A stretch of 64,000 bases of DNA, taken from Pseudomonadales bacterium (GTDB lineage Bacteria > Pseudomonadota > Gammaproteobacteria > Pseudomonadales > Porticoccaceae). Position 1 is the first letter of the stretch, and the number at the start of each line of letters is the position of its first letter. The notes beneath the pieces were generated by a model that was not told where the DNA came from, ran no database searches, and saw only the letters and a program-made list of their open reading frames with translations. The stretch covers positions 1,302,001-1,366,000 of the forward strand of contig JACKOF010000001.1 in assembly GCA_024234435.1 (NCBI GenBank), in the 5' to 3' direction. Below are positions 25,564 through 35,745 of this stretch, piece after piece. A program made the position numbers and the translations under genes.

Positions 25564-25565
25564 TT

Positions 25566-26336
25566 TTACCCCACCAACCCCTTCAGTAACACGCCCACCG
25601 CATAGGACATAATGGCCGCAATACCACCCACACCAACGGTTTCCATCCCGGAACTGAACCTGTTCTGATCTACGAATTTGCCCTTCGCTGCGCCAACCAG
25701 AAAGAAAGCCATCGCTGTCAGCAGGCAGCTCCAGAAAAAAGGTTCCTCAATCGTATTCGGAGCCATCCAGTTTGTCAGATAAGTCACCAGAGGAATCAAC
25801 CCCACAAGCACAAAGGCAGCAAAGGTGGAGATGCCAGCTCGCACGGCGTCATGTTCTTGCAACGTCATGCCGTGTTCCTCTTGAATCATGGTATCAACCC
25901 AGGTCCGATCATCGGAGGTTATGACCTCTACAATCTGTTCCAGCAGATCCCCTTCAAAACCCTTGCGGGCATAAATTTGCCGAATTTCCTCCGCTTCACC
26001 CTCCGGAAATTCGTTAATTTCTTCGAATTCACGCTGCCGTGTTTTCTCCCTGTGCTGGTTTTCAGCCCTTGTACCCAGGAAGTTACTGACAGCCATGCTG
26101 AACCCATCAGCCAGCAAGTTGGCAAAACCCAGAATAATGATAACGCCTGCCGACAGGCCTGCTCCCGCCACGCCAGCAACGATGGCAAACGTTGTCACCG
26201 CACCGTCAATAGCGCCGTAAACAAAATCTTTGAGATAAACGGAAGGAGGCCCCTCATCTAACCGCGCGGCAATTTTGTGAGGGCGATGGTGGGCTTTATA
26301 CTCATCCAGAGTGGAAAGTTCGTCATGGCTGTTCAT
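25566..26336 (-). CDS. VIT1/CCC1 family iron or manganese transporter
   Basis: 256-aa membrane protein of the VIT/CCC1 family. Helix 1-2 has DFVYGAIDGAVTTFAIVAG and NLLADGFSMAVSNFLGTRAE, with the conserved D and M; a cytoplasmic Glu-rich segment follows (EFEEINEFPEGEAEEIRQIY, ending EEHGM), the metal-binding arm of the family. Further helices are ISTFAAFVLVGLIPLVTYL and VGVGGIAAIMSYAVGVLL. A GAGGA site precedes the ATG. Family members move Fe(II) or Mn(II) out of the cytosol. Substrate here is inferred; no Fur box is seen nearby. Confidence 0.88.
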   Translation of the reverse strand: MNSHDELSTLDEYKAHHRPHKIAARLDEGPPSVYLKDFVYGAIDGAVTTFAIVAGVAGAGLSAGVIIILGFANLLADGFSMAVSNFLGTRAENQHREKTRQREFEEINEFPEGEAEEIRQIYARKGFEGDLLEQIVEVITSDDRTWVDTMIQEEHGMTLQEHDAVRAGISTFAAFVLVGLIPLVTYLTNWMAPNTIEEPFFWSCLLTAMAFFLVGAAKGKFVDQNRFSSGMETVGVGGIAAIMSYAVGVLLKGLVG

Positions 26337-26387
26337 AAACGGTCCTCAACCCTTTTAATTTCCAGGCTCTGACTGCATCATACCGCA

Positions 26388-26852
26388 ATGCTGAATATAG
26401 TACTTTACGAACCCGAAATCCCCCCCAATACCGGCAATATTATCCGTCTCTGCGCCAACACCGGTTTCAGGCTTCATCTGATAAAACCGCTGGGTTTTGA
26501 GCTGGATGACAAAAGACTGAAGCGGGCCGGTCTCGATTACCGGGAATATCAAGATGTCGACATACATGACGACTGGCACGCTTTTGAAGAGACGGTACAG
26601 CCACAACGCATGTTTGCCATCAGCACCAAAGGCCATACCGCATACACAGAGGTCAGCTTTCAGCAGGGAGACACTCTCGTTTTTGGCCCGGAAACAAGAG
26701 GCTTGCCTCCGGCTTTTCTCAACAGATTCCCAGCCGAACATATTCTGAGAATACCCATGCAGCCTAACAGCCGAAGCCTGAACCTCTCTAATGCCACCGC
26801 GCTGGTGGTTTATGAGTCTTGGCGGCAACTCGGTTTTCAAGGGGCGATATGA
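26388..26852 (+). CDS. trmL: tRNA (cytidine/uridine-34-2'-O)-methyltransferase TrmL
   Basis: SPOUT-fold enzyme that 2'-O-methylates the wobble base of tRNA-Leu. The 154-aa protein matches E. coli TrmL along its whole length: LYEPEIPPNTGNIIRLCANTG, HLIKPLGFELDDKRLKRAGLDY, LVFGPETRGLP and RSLNLSNATALVVYE. The ATG at 26388 lacks a clear ribosome-binding site. Its stop overlaps the next ATG (flavodoxin) as ATGA, so the pair is probably co-translated. Start of a run of wobble-base modification genes. Confidence 0.96.
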   Translation: MLNIVLYEPEIPPNTGNIIRLCANTGFRLHLIKPLGFELDDKRLKRAGLDYREYQDVDIHDDWHAFEETVQPQRMFAISTKGHTAYTEVSFQQGDTLVFGPETRGLPPAFLNRFPAEHILRIPMQPNSRSLNLSNATALVVYESWRQLGFQGAI

Positions 26853-27403
26853 TGAATACGCCGTCATTGTGTTCATTCCCCGCCAAAACCATCGGGTTGT
26901 TTTACGGTTCGTCTACCTGCTATACCGAAATTGTTGCCGAAAAAATAGTCGCTGAAATGAGGCACCTGAAAGTACCGGTCGACCTGTTCAATATTGCACA
27001 GGAACCCGTTGCCACCATGAATGCATATCAGCAACTACTACTCGGCATTCCCACTTGGGATTACGGCGAACTGCAGGAAGACTGGGAACAGGTATGGGAT
27101 CAGCTGGATGCTGTTAATTTCAGCAACAAACAGGTTGCCCTGTTTGGTATTGGTGATCAGCAAGGCTACCCGGAATGGTTTCTCGACGCATTAGGTTATT
27201 TGCATGCCAAGGTGAAAAGTCTGGGGGCAACCACTCTCGGTTACTGGCCAACTACAGGCTATTCTTTCGAGCAATCAAAGGCATTAACAGCGAGTGGTAA
27301 ACAATTTGTCGGCCTTGCTATTGATGATGAAACCCAGTTTGACCAGACAGATCAACGGGTCCAACTTTGGTGTCAGCAACTTGTTAACGAATTCAAACGT
27401 TAG
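26849..27403 (+). CDS. fldB: Flavodoxin FldB
   Basis: FMN-binding electron-transfer protein of 184 aa. The phosphate loop is LFYGSSTCYTE, the FMN loop is LLGIPTWDYGELQEDWEQ, then ALFGIGDQQGYPEWFLDALGY and GYWPTTGYSF; these are closer to E. coli FldB (SSTCYTE) than FldA. An AAGGGG site precedes ATG 26849 (four bases) and ATG 26852 (seven), so either may be used. A second flavodoxin (37508-38050) is of the FldA type. It overlaps trmL and precedes mnmC. Confidence 0.9.
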   Translation: MMNTPSLCSFPAKTIGLFYGSSTCYTEIVAEKIVAEMRHLKVPVDLFNIAQEPVATMNAYQQLLLGIPTWDYGELQEDWEQVWDQLDAVNFSNKQVALFGIGDQQGYPEWFLDALGYLHAKVKSLGATTLGYWPTTGYSFEQSKALTASGKQFVGLAIDDETQFDQTDQRVQLWCQQLVNEFKR

Positions 27404-27442
27404 CCTGCGCTGCCAGACTACCATCCGGTATCACGACATCTC

Positions 27443-29515
27443 ATGACAGAAACAGCACCTCCTCACCCCGCTCCCCCGAATGATCTGCAAGTAGCGGAAA
27501 TCGAATGGTCCGAAAACGGGCAGCCTCAATCATCGATATTCAATGATGTGTACTTCTCCAGTGCCAGTGGTATCGATGAAAGTCGTTATGTTTTCATTGA
27601 CCAGAACGATTTGATAGAAAGGTGGCAGGCACAGGACCTCCCACACTTCACGATCGCCGAAACCGGGTTTGGCACAGGGCTTAACTTTCTCTGTGCTGCC
27701 CACCAATGGCTTCAATTAAATACAGATAAGCCATCAGCACGTACACTGCATTACCTCGCAGCAGAAAAATACCCGCTGACAAAAACTGATTTAGTAAGGG
27801 CTCTTGCCCTGTGGCCGGAACTCGCGAATTTGAGCCTTGAGCTTGTTGAACAATACCCCATTGCTGTTCCCGGCATTCATCAGCTCTCGATGGCAAAAGG
27901 GCAAATACGTCTTACCCTGCTCTATGGTGATGCCAGTGAAATGTTTGCGGCCATAAAACAGAGCGACCATCCGTTATTTGCCCGACAGGGCAATACGCGG
28001 GTAAATGCCTGGTTTCTCGACGGCTTTGCGCCAGCCAAAAACCCCGAAATGTGGACAGATGATCTGTTCCAGCATATTGCAGACCTGAGCGGCCAGCATG
28101 CCACATTCAGCACCTTCACTGCTGCAGGTATCGTCAAGAGAGGTCTTGCTACCGTTGGTTTCAGCGTTAGTAAAGTACCGGGGTTTGGCCACAAACGGGA
28201 TATGCTGCGTGGCGAGATGCTCAGTTTACCCCTCGCTACCGCTTCTATCAGCACTAGACCGGCGGCAGTTAACTCGCCATACCTGCCTCCCTGGTATCTG
28301 AATATACAAAATACAGAACGGGCAACCCCCTGTTCAGCAATCATCATCGGCGGTGGCATTGCCGGCTGCTGTACCGCCAGAAGTCTGGCGGAGAGAGGGT
28401 TAAGGGTTACCTTGATTGAACGCCATACCCGTTTGGCACAAGAGGCTTCCGGCAACCCCCAGGGTATCCTCTATCCGAAACTTTCCAGTAAATCTTCAGT
28501 CTTGGCCCGCTTTGGGCTTGCCAGTTTGTTATTTTCCAGCCGCTACCATCGTCACTGGCTGCATCCGAGCGGTGTGCTGGTGTTACCGGAATCACCAGCG
28601 GATATTGAACATTTTCCGAAGATTGATCAACGCTATCCCGATGATCTGGTTCAGCTAAAAACATCCGGAGCATTGGTCGACATTGCCGGTGTGGCGTTGG
28701 CAAGTGACTGCGGCCTGTTCTTCCCCGGTCTCGGCTGGATCCATCCACCCGACACGTGCCGGACATTAACTGAGCACCCGAATATACAGGTAATCCAGGC
28801 GGACATAGATCGACTCGAACAGAATAAACAGCAGCGGTGGCTGGCTGAAGACTCTTCCGGAGCAACAGCCGCTATCGCCGATATTGCTGTTATTGCCTGC
28901 GGCAACGGATCCAGGCATTTCGCTCAAACATCTCATTTGCCACTCAAACCCATTCGCGGGCAGATATCCACACTTCCGGAAACATCCGCCAGCCGATCAT
29001 TGAAAACCGTTATCTGTGGCCGGGGCTACCTGGCACCCGCTATCGAAGGAAATCATACACTTGGGGCAACTTACAATGTTGGTGAAACCGGCACAGCACT
29101 GAGTGAAACTGATCACAGGACCAACCTGCAACATTTGCAGGATACAGACAGCGCCTTGCCTGAACTGTTTGGTTCTCCTGATATCGCCTCACTTGCGGGC
29201 CGCGTCGGATTCCGCTGCACAACACCGGACTACCTGCCAGTCGCCGGGCCTGCCCCTGACTACCAGCAATATCGCCAGGATTACGCATTGCTGAGAAAAA
29301 ACGCCCGGGCTCATATACCTGTCGCAGGCAAACACTGGCCGGGACTCTACCTGAATTGCGGTCATGGTTCCCGTGGCATGAGTTATGCGCCACTGTGTGC
29401 CGAACTTATCGCCAGTCAGATTTGCAATGAAATACCACCACTGGAGCTGGATTTACGGCAAGCAATTCATCCAGGCCGATTTATTATTCGGGACATGAAA
29501 CGCAACAAAATCTGA
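27443..29515 (+). CDS. mnmC: Bifunctional tRNA wobble-uridine modification enzyme MnmC
   Basis: Completes mnm5s2U at U34 of certain tRNAs: the FAD-dependent C-terminal domain removes the carboxymethyl group and the N-terminal SAM-dependent domain methylates the amine. The methyltransferase part (about residues 1-250) has AETGFGTGLNFLCAAHQW and FLDGFAPAKNPEMW; the oxidase part begins with AIIIGGGIAGCCTARSLAERG (about 293) and ends with GLYLNCGHGSRGMSYAPL. Length is 690 aa, near the E. coli size. It follows fldB by 39 bases; the order trmL-fldB-mnmC suggests one transcription unit. Confidence 0.95.
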   Translation: MTETAPPHPAPPNDLQVAEIEWSENGQPQSSIFNDVYFSSASGIDESRYVFIDQNDLIERWQAQDLPHFTIAETGFGTGLNFLCAAHQWLQLNTDKPSARTLHYLAAEKYPLTKTDLVRALALWPELANLSLELVEQYPIAVPGIHQLSMAKGQIRLTLLYGDASEMFAAIKQSDHPLFARQGNTRVNAWFLDGFAPAKNPEMWTDDLFQHIADLSGQHATFSTFTAAGIVKRGLATVGFSVSKVPGFGHKRDMLRGEMLSLPLATASISTRPAAVNSPYLPPWYLNIQNTERATPCSAIIIGGGIAGCCTARSLAERGLRVTLIERHTRLAQEASGNPQGILYPKLSSKSSVLARFGLASLLFSSRYHRHWLHPSGVLVLPESPADIEHFPKIDQRYPDDLVQLKTSGALVDIAGVALASDCGLFFPGLGWIHPPDTCRTLTEHPNIQVIQADIDRLEQNKQQRWLAEDSSGATAAIADIAVIACGNGSRHFAQTSHLPLKPIRGQISTLPETSASRSLKTVICGRGYLAPAIEGNHTLGATYNVGETGTALSETDHRTNLQHLQDTDSALPELFGSPDIASLAGRVGFRCTTPDYLPVAGPAPDYQQYRQDYALLRKNARAHIPVAGKHWPGLYLNCGHGSRGMSYAPLCAELIASQICNEIPPLELDLRQAIHPGRFIIRDMKRNKI

Positions 29516-29536
29516 ATTAACAGTCCGGATTTATAA

Positions 29537-30283
29537 TCAATTATCCCGCCACTGCTTAAGTCGGTTCATCAATCCGGGGAAACACCTCCAGGCCCATTGC
29601 GGGCTGGGCTGATCCGTGCTTTTCGTTAATGAAATGTCACGGTGCCACAGGTTCACAGCAATGGAAATCCGTTCACCCTCGCCGCGATACTCCCGAACAC
29701 CGTGAGGTAACCAGGATGGAAACAGTATCAATTCGCCCTCTTTGGGCTTGTTATCAACGGTTCTTGAAAACAGCTCTGGCTGAAACCGGAAATAATCAGG
29801 AATATTCCCCCGACTTTCAAACCAGGTATGCCCCGTCCACTCATCACTCACAGGGTTACCGGTACAAACGTAATAAAATGACGAGAGAATAACGCCACTT
29901 TTCGTGTCATGCGTGTGTTTGCGATTGCTGGCCCCTGAAGAATTCACATTAGCCCAGGCTTCCACTTGCCAACCTGCCGGATCCAGGCGCCCGCTATACA
30001 GGCTCACGTCTGTTAAAAACTGTGTTGCCGCGCTTTTTACTAATGTCATCAGCACGTTAATACTGGCATCATCCCAAGTATGCAAATCCAGCTTTGAGTG
30101 CCAGCCCAGCTGATTACTTCGCACAATGCCTTTACACACGGCCTTTTTTGCCAGAATCACTTCCTTCAGCTGACGATTGAGTACCTGCCACTGCGTTAGC
30201 TGACAACGATAAATGGGCATGGCAAACAACAGTTCTGTATTCGCTGCAGCCAATGTGAATGCCTTTTCATTGCCGATACCCAT
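29537..30283 (-). CDS. Putative 2OG-Fe(II) oxygenase
   Basis: 248-aa protein with the double-stranded beta-helix layout of the TIGR02466-like oxygenase family: WAQ/WANVN, then SNRKHTHDTKSGVILSSFYY (proximal histidines) and LILFPSWLPHGVREY (distal His) followed by ERISIAVNLWH (2OG-binding Arg). The iron ligands look complete, but I cannot tell the second ligand (Asp or Glu) with certainty. It converges on mnmC with 21 bases between stops and is upstream of a DUF502 gene. Substrate unknown. The ATG at 30283 is the outermost; the ATG at 30220 would remove 21 residues. Confidence 0.75.
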   Translation of the reverse strand: MGIGNEKAFTLAAANTELLFAMPIYRCQLTQWQVLNRQLKEVILAKKAVCKGIVRSNQLGWHSKLDLHTWDDASINVLMTLVKSAATQFLTDVSLYSGRLDPAGWQVEAWANVNSSGASNRKHTHDTKSGVILSSFYYVCTGNPVSDEWTGHTWFESRGNIPDYFRFQPELFSRTVDNKPKEGELILFPSWLPHGVREYRGEGERISIAVNLWHRDISLTKSTDQPSPQWAWRCFPGLMNRLKQWRDN

Positions 30284-30292
30284 GCCGGAGCC

Positions 30293-30916
30293 TTATTTTT
30301 TTTGGAATCGCCTCTGCAGCAGCTCCGCACTACCTGTACCACAGGAAATAACTGTGCGCATGGCCTCTTCAACCGATACGCCTTTCAGAATTTCAACACA
30401 GTCTGCTGGCAAATGATAAATAACACCGGATGTTGGAATAGGTGCCGTGGGTACAAAAACTGTGTAGCCACCGTCCGTGTGACGACTGGTGATAATAGCC
30501 GTTACTGTGACAGGACTGCCTGCTCCAAAAATTCTGGCAAGGGCTGGTGTCCCTTTTAACAGGCTGGTATCACCATTGCCACCCAGCAGCTGGGAAACTA
30601 CTTCACGAATCGTTTTATAACCCGGCGCAACCCTTACCAGAGCGTGATCGACCCGGTCATGTAACCAGCTGCCAATCGCGGTTCTGACTGTGAGACCGAT
30701 CAGAAAACACAAAAACAGGAAAATGGCGGTAACCAGCAGCATAGCCAGTAACTGGTTGATTTCCGCTTTGTCACTTAGCAATGAGGTAATCGGTTCAAGC
30801 AGCCCGGAAGTGAACCCGTACAGCCACTGAATAATCAGTAACAACAGCACAACGGGCAGCATAACTGCCAGCCCACCCATAATAGTTAACCCGATGAAGG
30901 CCTTGGTTTTGTTCAT
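30293..30916 (-). CDS. DUF502 membrane protein
   Basis: 207 aa with two N-terminal membrane segments (GLTIMGGLAVMLPVVLLLLII at about 8-28 and LLAMLLVTAIFLFLCFLIGLTV at about 53-74) and a soluble C-terminal domain with GYKTIREVVSQLLGG and TDGGYTVFVPTAPIPTSG. The YTVFVPTAP(I/N)PTSG signature is the mark of the DUF502 family. Function is not established. It is separated from the 2OG-oxygenase gene by nine bases and lies downstream of the acyl-CoA ligase gene, on the same strand. Confidence 0.88.
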   Translation of the reverse strand: MNKTKAFIGLTIMGGLAVMLPVVLLLLIIQWLYGFTSGLLEPITSLLSDKAEINQLLAMLLVTAIFLFLCFLIGLTVRTAIGSWLHDRVDHALVRVAPGYKTIREVVSQLLGGNGDTSLLKGTPALARIFGAGSPVTVTAIITSRHTDGGYTVFVPTAPIPTSGVIYHLPADCVEILKGVSVEEAMRTVISCGTGSAELLQRRFQKK

Positions 30917-30964
30917 CGATTCATTTCCCGATAGCCGTATAACCGGGTTCCAGGCTGAAGCTCA

Positions 30965-32587
30965 TCAGCTCTCGAACCGAAAATTTTTAAACTGCTCACG
31001 CAAATCTTTTTTGCTGATTTTTCCCGTTGCCGTATGGGGAATCTGATCCACAAAAACCACATCGTCCGGCATCCACCATTTGGCGATTTTACCCTCCAAA
31101 TGAGAGAGAATCTCTTCTTTACTGACTGCCCGACTGGGTTCCGCCACAATAATCAGCAACGGCCTTTCTTCCCATTTCGGGTGCGGCAGACCAATAACCG
31201 CGGCTTCTATAACACCAGAGTAGCCCACTGCAACATTTTCAATATCAATAGAAGAGATCCATTCGCCACCGGATTTAATCACATCTTTGGCTCTGTCGGT
31301 AATTTGCATAAAACCAAATTGATCTATAGTGGCAACATCGCCGGTATCAAACCAACCTTCATCGTCCAGTATCTGTTTATCCAGTTTAAAATAGGCTTTT
31401 GAAATACTGGGGCCTTTGACTAGCAACCGCCCAAAAGACTTGCCATCCCGGGGCAACTCATTATTGTCGTCATCCATAATTTTCATTTCTACCAGGTAAG
31501 GGCTGCGACCCTGCTTGAGCCGGATATTCCGCTGCTGCTCTGGAGAAAGTTTCTCCGTTGCATAGGTAGGTGTACACATTGTGCCCAGTGGTGACATTTC
31601 AGTCATACCCCAGGCATGAATCACACGAACATCGTAATAATCTTCAAACTTGTCCATCATTGATGGCGGACACGCTGAACCGCCGATCAGCACACGATCG
31701 AGCGTTGGCAGCATACTGCCTGTAGCTTCCAGATGAGCAAGCAACATTGACCAGATTGTTGGCACTGCTGCAGTTACGGTCACCTGCTCGGTATCCAGTA
31801 ATTCATAGATACTTTCACCATCCATCATCGCTCCCGGCATGACCAGTTTGGCACCAACAGCAGGACCTGCGTAGGTTAGCGCCCAGGCATTAGCATGAAA
31901 CATGGGCACCACCGGCATCAGAGAGTCTGAAGACTTCAGGCAGAGCGCGTCCGCCTGATTCACCGCCATCGCATGCAGCACATTGGAGCGGTGGGAGTAA
32001 AGAACACCTTTGGGATCACCAGTAGTACCGGAGGTATAACACATGGCTGCAGCACTGTTTTCATCCATCTCATGCCATTGGTACTCGTCATCCACCTCAG
32101 ACAGCCAGTCTTCATAAGCGATCATATTGGCAATACTCTGATCCGACATATTAGCGGTATCGGTCAGCACAATAATTTTTTGCAATAGAGGCAACTGATC
32201 CTTTATCGCCTCGACAAGCGGCAGAAAAGTGGTATCAATAAACAGAATTTTGTCTTCAGCGTGGTTAAGAATATAAATCACCTGTTCGGGAAAAAGTCGC
32301 GGATTCACCGTGTGGCAAACCCCCCCCATACCCATAATTCCATACCAGGTCTCCATGTGACGGTCGGTATTCCACGCCATAGTTGCTACCCGCTCACCCG
32401 GCTCAATACCTTCCAACACCAGCGCTTTTGCCACCCGGCGTGCACGGGAATGCAGCCCGGCATAAGTAGTGCGCCTTATGCCACCCTCAACCGCCCGGGT
32501 TACAATTTCCCGATCGCCAAAATTCCGCGCTGCATGATCCAGAATGGTATGAACCAACAGTGGATAATCTTGCATCAACCCCAGCAT
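30965..32587 (-). CDS. AMP-dependent medium/long-chain fatty acid-CoA ligase
   Basis: 540-aa adenylate-forming enzyme. The P-loop is CYTSGTTGDPKGVLYSHRS, with AWGMTEMSPLG (motif A5), WFDTGDVATIDQFGFMQITDR (A7-A8) and TATGKISKKDLREQF (catalytic Lys region) in the expected order. The N-terminus MQDYPLLVHTILDHAARNFGDREIVTR resembles AlkK-type acyl-CoA synthetases. An AGGGGGAAAGG run precedes the ATG. The long 5' gap to the next gene (236 bases, divergent from the M16 protease) probably carries its promoter. Chain-length preference cannot be told from sequence. Confidence 0.9.
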   Translation of the reverse strand: MLGLMQDYPLLVHTILDHAARNFGDREIVTRAVEGGIRRTTYAGLHSRARRVAKALVLEGIEPGERVATMAWNTDRHMETWYGIMGMGGVCHTVNPRLFPEQVIYILNHAEDKILFIDTTFLPLVEAIKDQLPLLQKIIVLTDTANMSDQSIANMIAYEDWLSEVDDEYQWHEMDENSAAAMCYTSGTTGDPKGVLYSHRSNVLHAMAVNQADALCLKSSDSLMPVVPMFHANAWALTYAGPAVGAKLVMPGAMMDGESIYELLDTEQVTVTAAVPTIWSMLLAHLEATGSMLPTLDRVLIGGSACPPSMMDKFEDYYDVRVIHAWGMTEMSPLGTMCTPTYATEKLSPEQQRNIRLKQGRSPYLVEMKIMDDDNNELPRDGKSFGRLLVKGPSISKAYFKLDKQILDDEGWFDTGDVATIDQFGFMQITDRAKDVIKSGGEWISSIDIENVAVGYSGVIEAAVIGLPHPKWEERPLLIIVAEPSRAVSKEEILSHLEGKIAKWWMPDDVVFVDQIPHTATGKISKKDLREQFKNFRFES

Positions 32588-32823
32588 AAACCTTTCCCCC
32601 TATTACCTCATTCTTTTATAAAAGCCAGGACCCGCTTAACAGATCCTGGCTAACTATACCGTATTCAAGGCAATGTCATCATTGCCAGTGATCGTGAATG
32701 AAAACAGCCCTCACCCATCATTCATTCCAAACATGACCGAATTGCGAATGACTCTTAACTGCTGGCCGGTTAAAATATCAGCGCTAGCCGACACACCATA
32801 AAATCACCCATACTGAGGTTTTA

Positions 32824-35742
32824 ATGAATACCCAGGCCCACCCTGCCTTTGAGTATCTGCGCACTGAGCGTATTGAATCACTGAATATTGATGTCGAAGA
32901 GTACCGACACCGGATAACAGGTGCCCAGCATATCCATATTGCGGCTGACAACCCTGAGAATGTGTTTCTCGTCGCCCTGAGAACAGTTCCCTCAGACTCA
33001 AGTGGTGTCGCGCATATACTGGAACACACAGCACTTTGCGGCAGTGAAAAGTATCCTGTTCGTGATCCGTTTTTTATGATGATCCGTCGATCGCTCAATA
33101 CCTTTATGAATGCGATGACCAGTTCAGACTGGACCGCCTACCCCTTCGCCAGTCAGAATAAAAAAGATTTTTACAATTTACTCGACGTTTACCTGGATGC
33201 CGTATTCTTTTCCCGCCTTGATGAACTGGATTTTGCACAGGAAGGGCATCGCATCGAGTTTGCCGAAACCGACAATCCCGATTCACCTCTCGTTTACAAG
33301 GGCGTGGTTTTTAACGAAATGAAGGGTGCCATGAGTTCTGTACCATCTACACTCTGGCACACCCTTTGTGAACATCTCTACCCCACCACAACTTACCATT
33401 ACAACAGTGGTGGTGATCCCGAACATATACCAGACCTGACATACCAGCAACTGAAGGATTTTTACAAAACCCACTATCACCCTTCCAATGCAATTTTTAT
33501 GACCTTCGGTGATATTCCTGCGATTGAATTGCAGGAGAAATTTGAATCTGAGGCCTTATCGCGTTTTGAGAAGCTGGACAGGTTAATATCGGTACCCGAC
33601 GAAAAACGTTATCAAACGCCGATACAAGTCACCGAAAGCTACGCCCTCAATGAAGCGGGCGGTACCGAGCGGAAAACCCATATTATCCTCGGCTGGTTAA
33701 TGGGGTTATCGACTGATCTGGAAGCCAGTATGGAGGCGCAGCTACTGTCCAGTGTACTACTCGACAATAGTGCTTCGCCCCTGCAGCATGCACTGGAAAC
33801 CACAGACCTTGGAACCTCACCTTCACCACTTTGCGGTCTGGACGACTCTCAGCGGGAAATGTGTTTTGTCTGCGGCATTGAAGGCAGCGAGCCGGAACGG
33901 GCTGACGAACTCGAACGCATGGTGCTTGACGTTCTCAAAGATGTTGCTGAAAAAGGCGTACCCTACTCACAACTTGAAGCTTCACTGCATCAGCTAGAGC
34001 TTCATCAGCGAGAAATTGGTGGTGACAATTACCCCTATGGTTTGCAGTTACTCATGACTTCTCTTACCAGCGCCACCCATCGGGGCGATCCAATTGCATT
34101 ACTGAATCTCGAACCTGTACTCGACAAATTGCGTGAAGCCATCAGGAACCCCGACTATATCAAAAACCTCGCTCGACGCCTGTTACTGGAAAATAATCAC
34201 CGGGTGCGTTTAACCCTGAAGCCTGAACCGGAACTTGCCACCCAGCGAGAGCAGGCTGAAACCAATCGCCTGGCTTCCATTAAGGCCGGGTTAAGTGATC
34301 AGGAAAAACAACTCGTAGTAGCACAAGCACGGGCCCTCGCCAAGCGGCAAATGCAAAAGGATGACGAATCCATACTGCCCAAGGTTGGACTTGAGGATAT
34401 CCCCAAAACCATGGCCTACGTACCGACAACATCACATCAGGACATCCCTATCCCTCTGACCAGCTACGGTGTTGGTACCAATGGCCTGGTTTACCAGCAA
34501 GTCGTACTGCCATTGCCAGACCTTGATGAACCCTTGCTGGACCTGTTGCCACTTTACACCAGCTGCATCACCGAGATGGGTGTTGGGGAGCGCGATTATC
34601 TGGCCACCCAACTTTGGCAAGCTCAGGTTTGCGGGGGTATACATGCCTTCGCCAGCGTCAGGGGAGCACCGAATAATGCACAGCAGGTAACAGGCCACCT
34701 CACGTTATCAGCCAAAGGGCTGAATCGTCATCAGCAAGCACTGTGCGAATTGATGCAACAAACGCTGGATCAGGTTCGCTTTGACGAGCTTGACCGTTTG
34801 CGGGAGCTGGTCGCTCAGATCCGCGCCCGACGCGAAATGTCGGTTACCGGCAATGGTCATTCACTGGCAATGAGCGCAGCGGCCAGCGGCATTAGCCCCG
34901 GCGCTCAAATCAGCCACCGCTGGAGCGGCCTGCAGGGTATTCGAACGATTAAAGAGTTGGATAGCCAAATCAAAGAACGCTCCCGCTTGCAGGCCCTCGC
35001 AGAACAACTGCAAGCCATTCATAACGCCGTGTTGAATACTCAGGGAGAATGGTTGCTGGTAGCGGAAAATGAAAAGCTCGCCGACTACAGCCAGTCTATT
35101 AATCAATGTGCCTCTTTCCGGTCGACCAAAACCGGCCAGAACCTGCAGTACAACCCTTCCCCTGTAGCAGTATCGCAGCTCTGGGAAACCAGCACTCAGG
35201 TAAATTTCTGCGCCAAAGCCTATCCCACCGTGAGTACAGCACACCCGGATTCAGCGGCGCTCTCTGTATTGGGTGGTTTCCTGCGCAATGGCTATCTGCA
35301 CCGAGCCATTCGCGAACAGGGCGGTGCCTACGGCGGTGGTGCCAGCCAAGACAATCATATCGCCGCTTTTCGTTTTTACTCCTATCGGGATCCCCGAATA
35401 GAGGGAACACTGGATGACTTCGACGCTTCTCTCACCTGGCTGCAAAACGAAGACCACGACTGGCAACAGGTTGAAGAGGCTATTCTCGGTGTTATCGGTA
35501 GTATTGATAAACCTGCCTCTCCAGCCGGAGAAGCAAAACAGACATTCCATGCCGAACTTTACGGCAACACTCGCGAGGTCCGAGAGCGGTTCCGCAACCA
35601 AGTGCTAAAGGTTACGCTGGACGACCTGAAACGAGTGGCCAGTACCTACCTGACACCAGACCGCGCCAGTACCGCCGTTATCACCAATGCCGATGCTGCG
35701 GCAGCGGCAGCCGCGTTGAAACTTGAGCGAATTGTGCTGTAA
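32824..35742 (+). CDS. PreP-like M16C metallopeptidase
   Basis: 972-aa zinc peptidase of the presequence-protease type. The inverted zinc motif HILEH is at residues 64-68 (H64, E67, H68), with the third ligand in YKGVVFNEMKGAM (E), then FMNAMTSSDWTAYPF; the C-terminal M16C-associated halves include GGTERKTHIILGWL and REQGGAYGGGASQDNH. Known homologues digest short peptides in a closed chamber. A GAGG site precedes the ATG. Cytosolic; no signal peptide. The next gene, cmoA, starts three bases after its stop. Confidence 0.93.
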   Translation: MNTQAHPAFEYLRTERIESLNIDVEEYRHRITGAQHIHIAADNPENVFLVALRTVPSDSSGVAHILEHTALCGSEKYPVRDPFFMMIRRSLNTFMNAMTSSDWTAYPFASQNKKDFYNLLDVYLDAVFFSRLDELDFAQEGHRIEFAETDNPDSPLVYKGVVFNEMKGAMSSVPSTLWHTLCEHLYPTTTYHYNSGGDPEHIPDLTYQQLKDFYKTHYHPSNAIFMTFGDIPAIELQEKFESEALSRFEKLDRLISVPDEKRYQTPIQVTESYALNEAGGTERKTHIILGWLMGLSTDLEASMEAQLLSSVLLDNSASPLQHALETTDLGTSPSPLCGLDDSQREMCFVCGIEGSEPERADELERMVLDVLKDVAEKGVPYSQLEASLHQLELHQREIGGDNYPYGLQLLMTSLTSATHRGDPIALLNLEPVLDKLREAIRNPDYIKNLARRLLLENNHRVRLTLKPEPELATQREQAETNRLASIKAGLSDQEKQLVVAQARALAKRQMQKDDESILPKVGLEDIPKTMAYVPTTSHQDIPIPLTSYGVGTNGLVYQQVVLPLPDLDEPLLDLLPLYTSCITEMGVGERDYLATQLWQAQVCGGIHAFASVRGAPNNAQQVTGHLTLSAKGLNRHQQALCELMQQTLDQVRFDELDRLRELVAQIRARREMSVTGNGHSLAMSAAASGISPGAQISHRWSGLQGIRTIKELDSQIKERSRLQALAEQLQAIHNAVLNTQGEWLLVAENEKLADYSQSINQCASFRSTKTGQNLQYNPSPVAVSQLWETSTQVNFCAKAYPTVSTAHPDSAALSVLGGFLRNGYLHRAIREQGGAYGGGASQDNHIAAFRFYSYRDPRIEGTLDDFDASLTWLQNEDHDWQQVEEAILGVIGSIDKPASPAGEAKQTFHAELYGNTREVRERFRNQVLKVTLDDLKRVASTYLTPDRASTAVITNADAAAAAAALKLERIVL

Positions 35743-35745
35743 ATC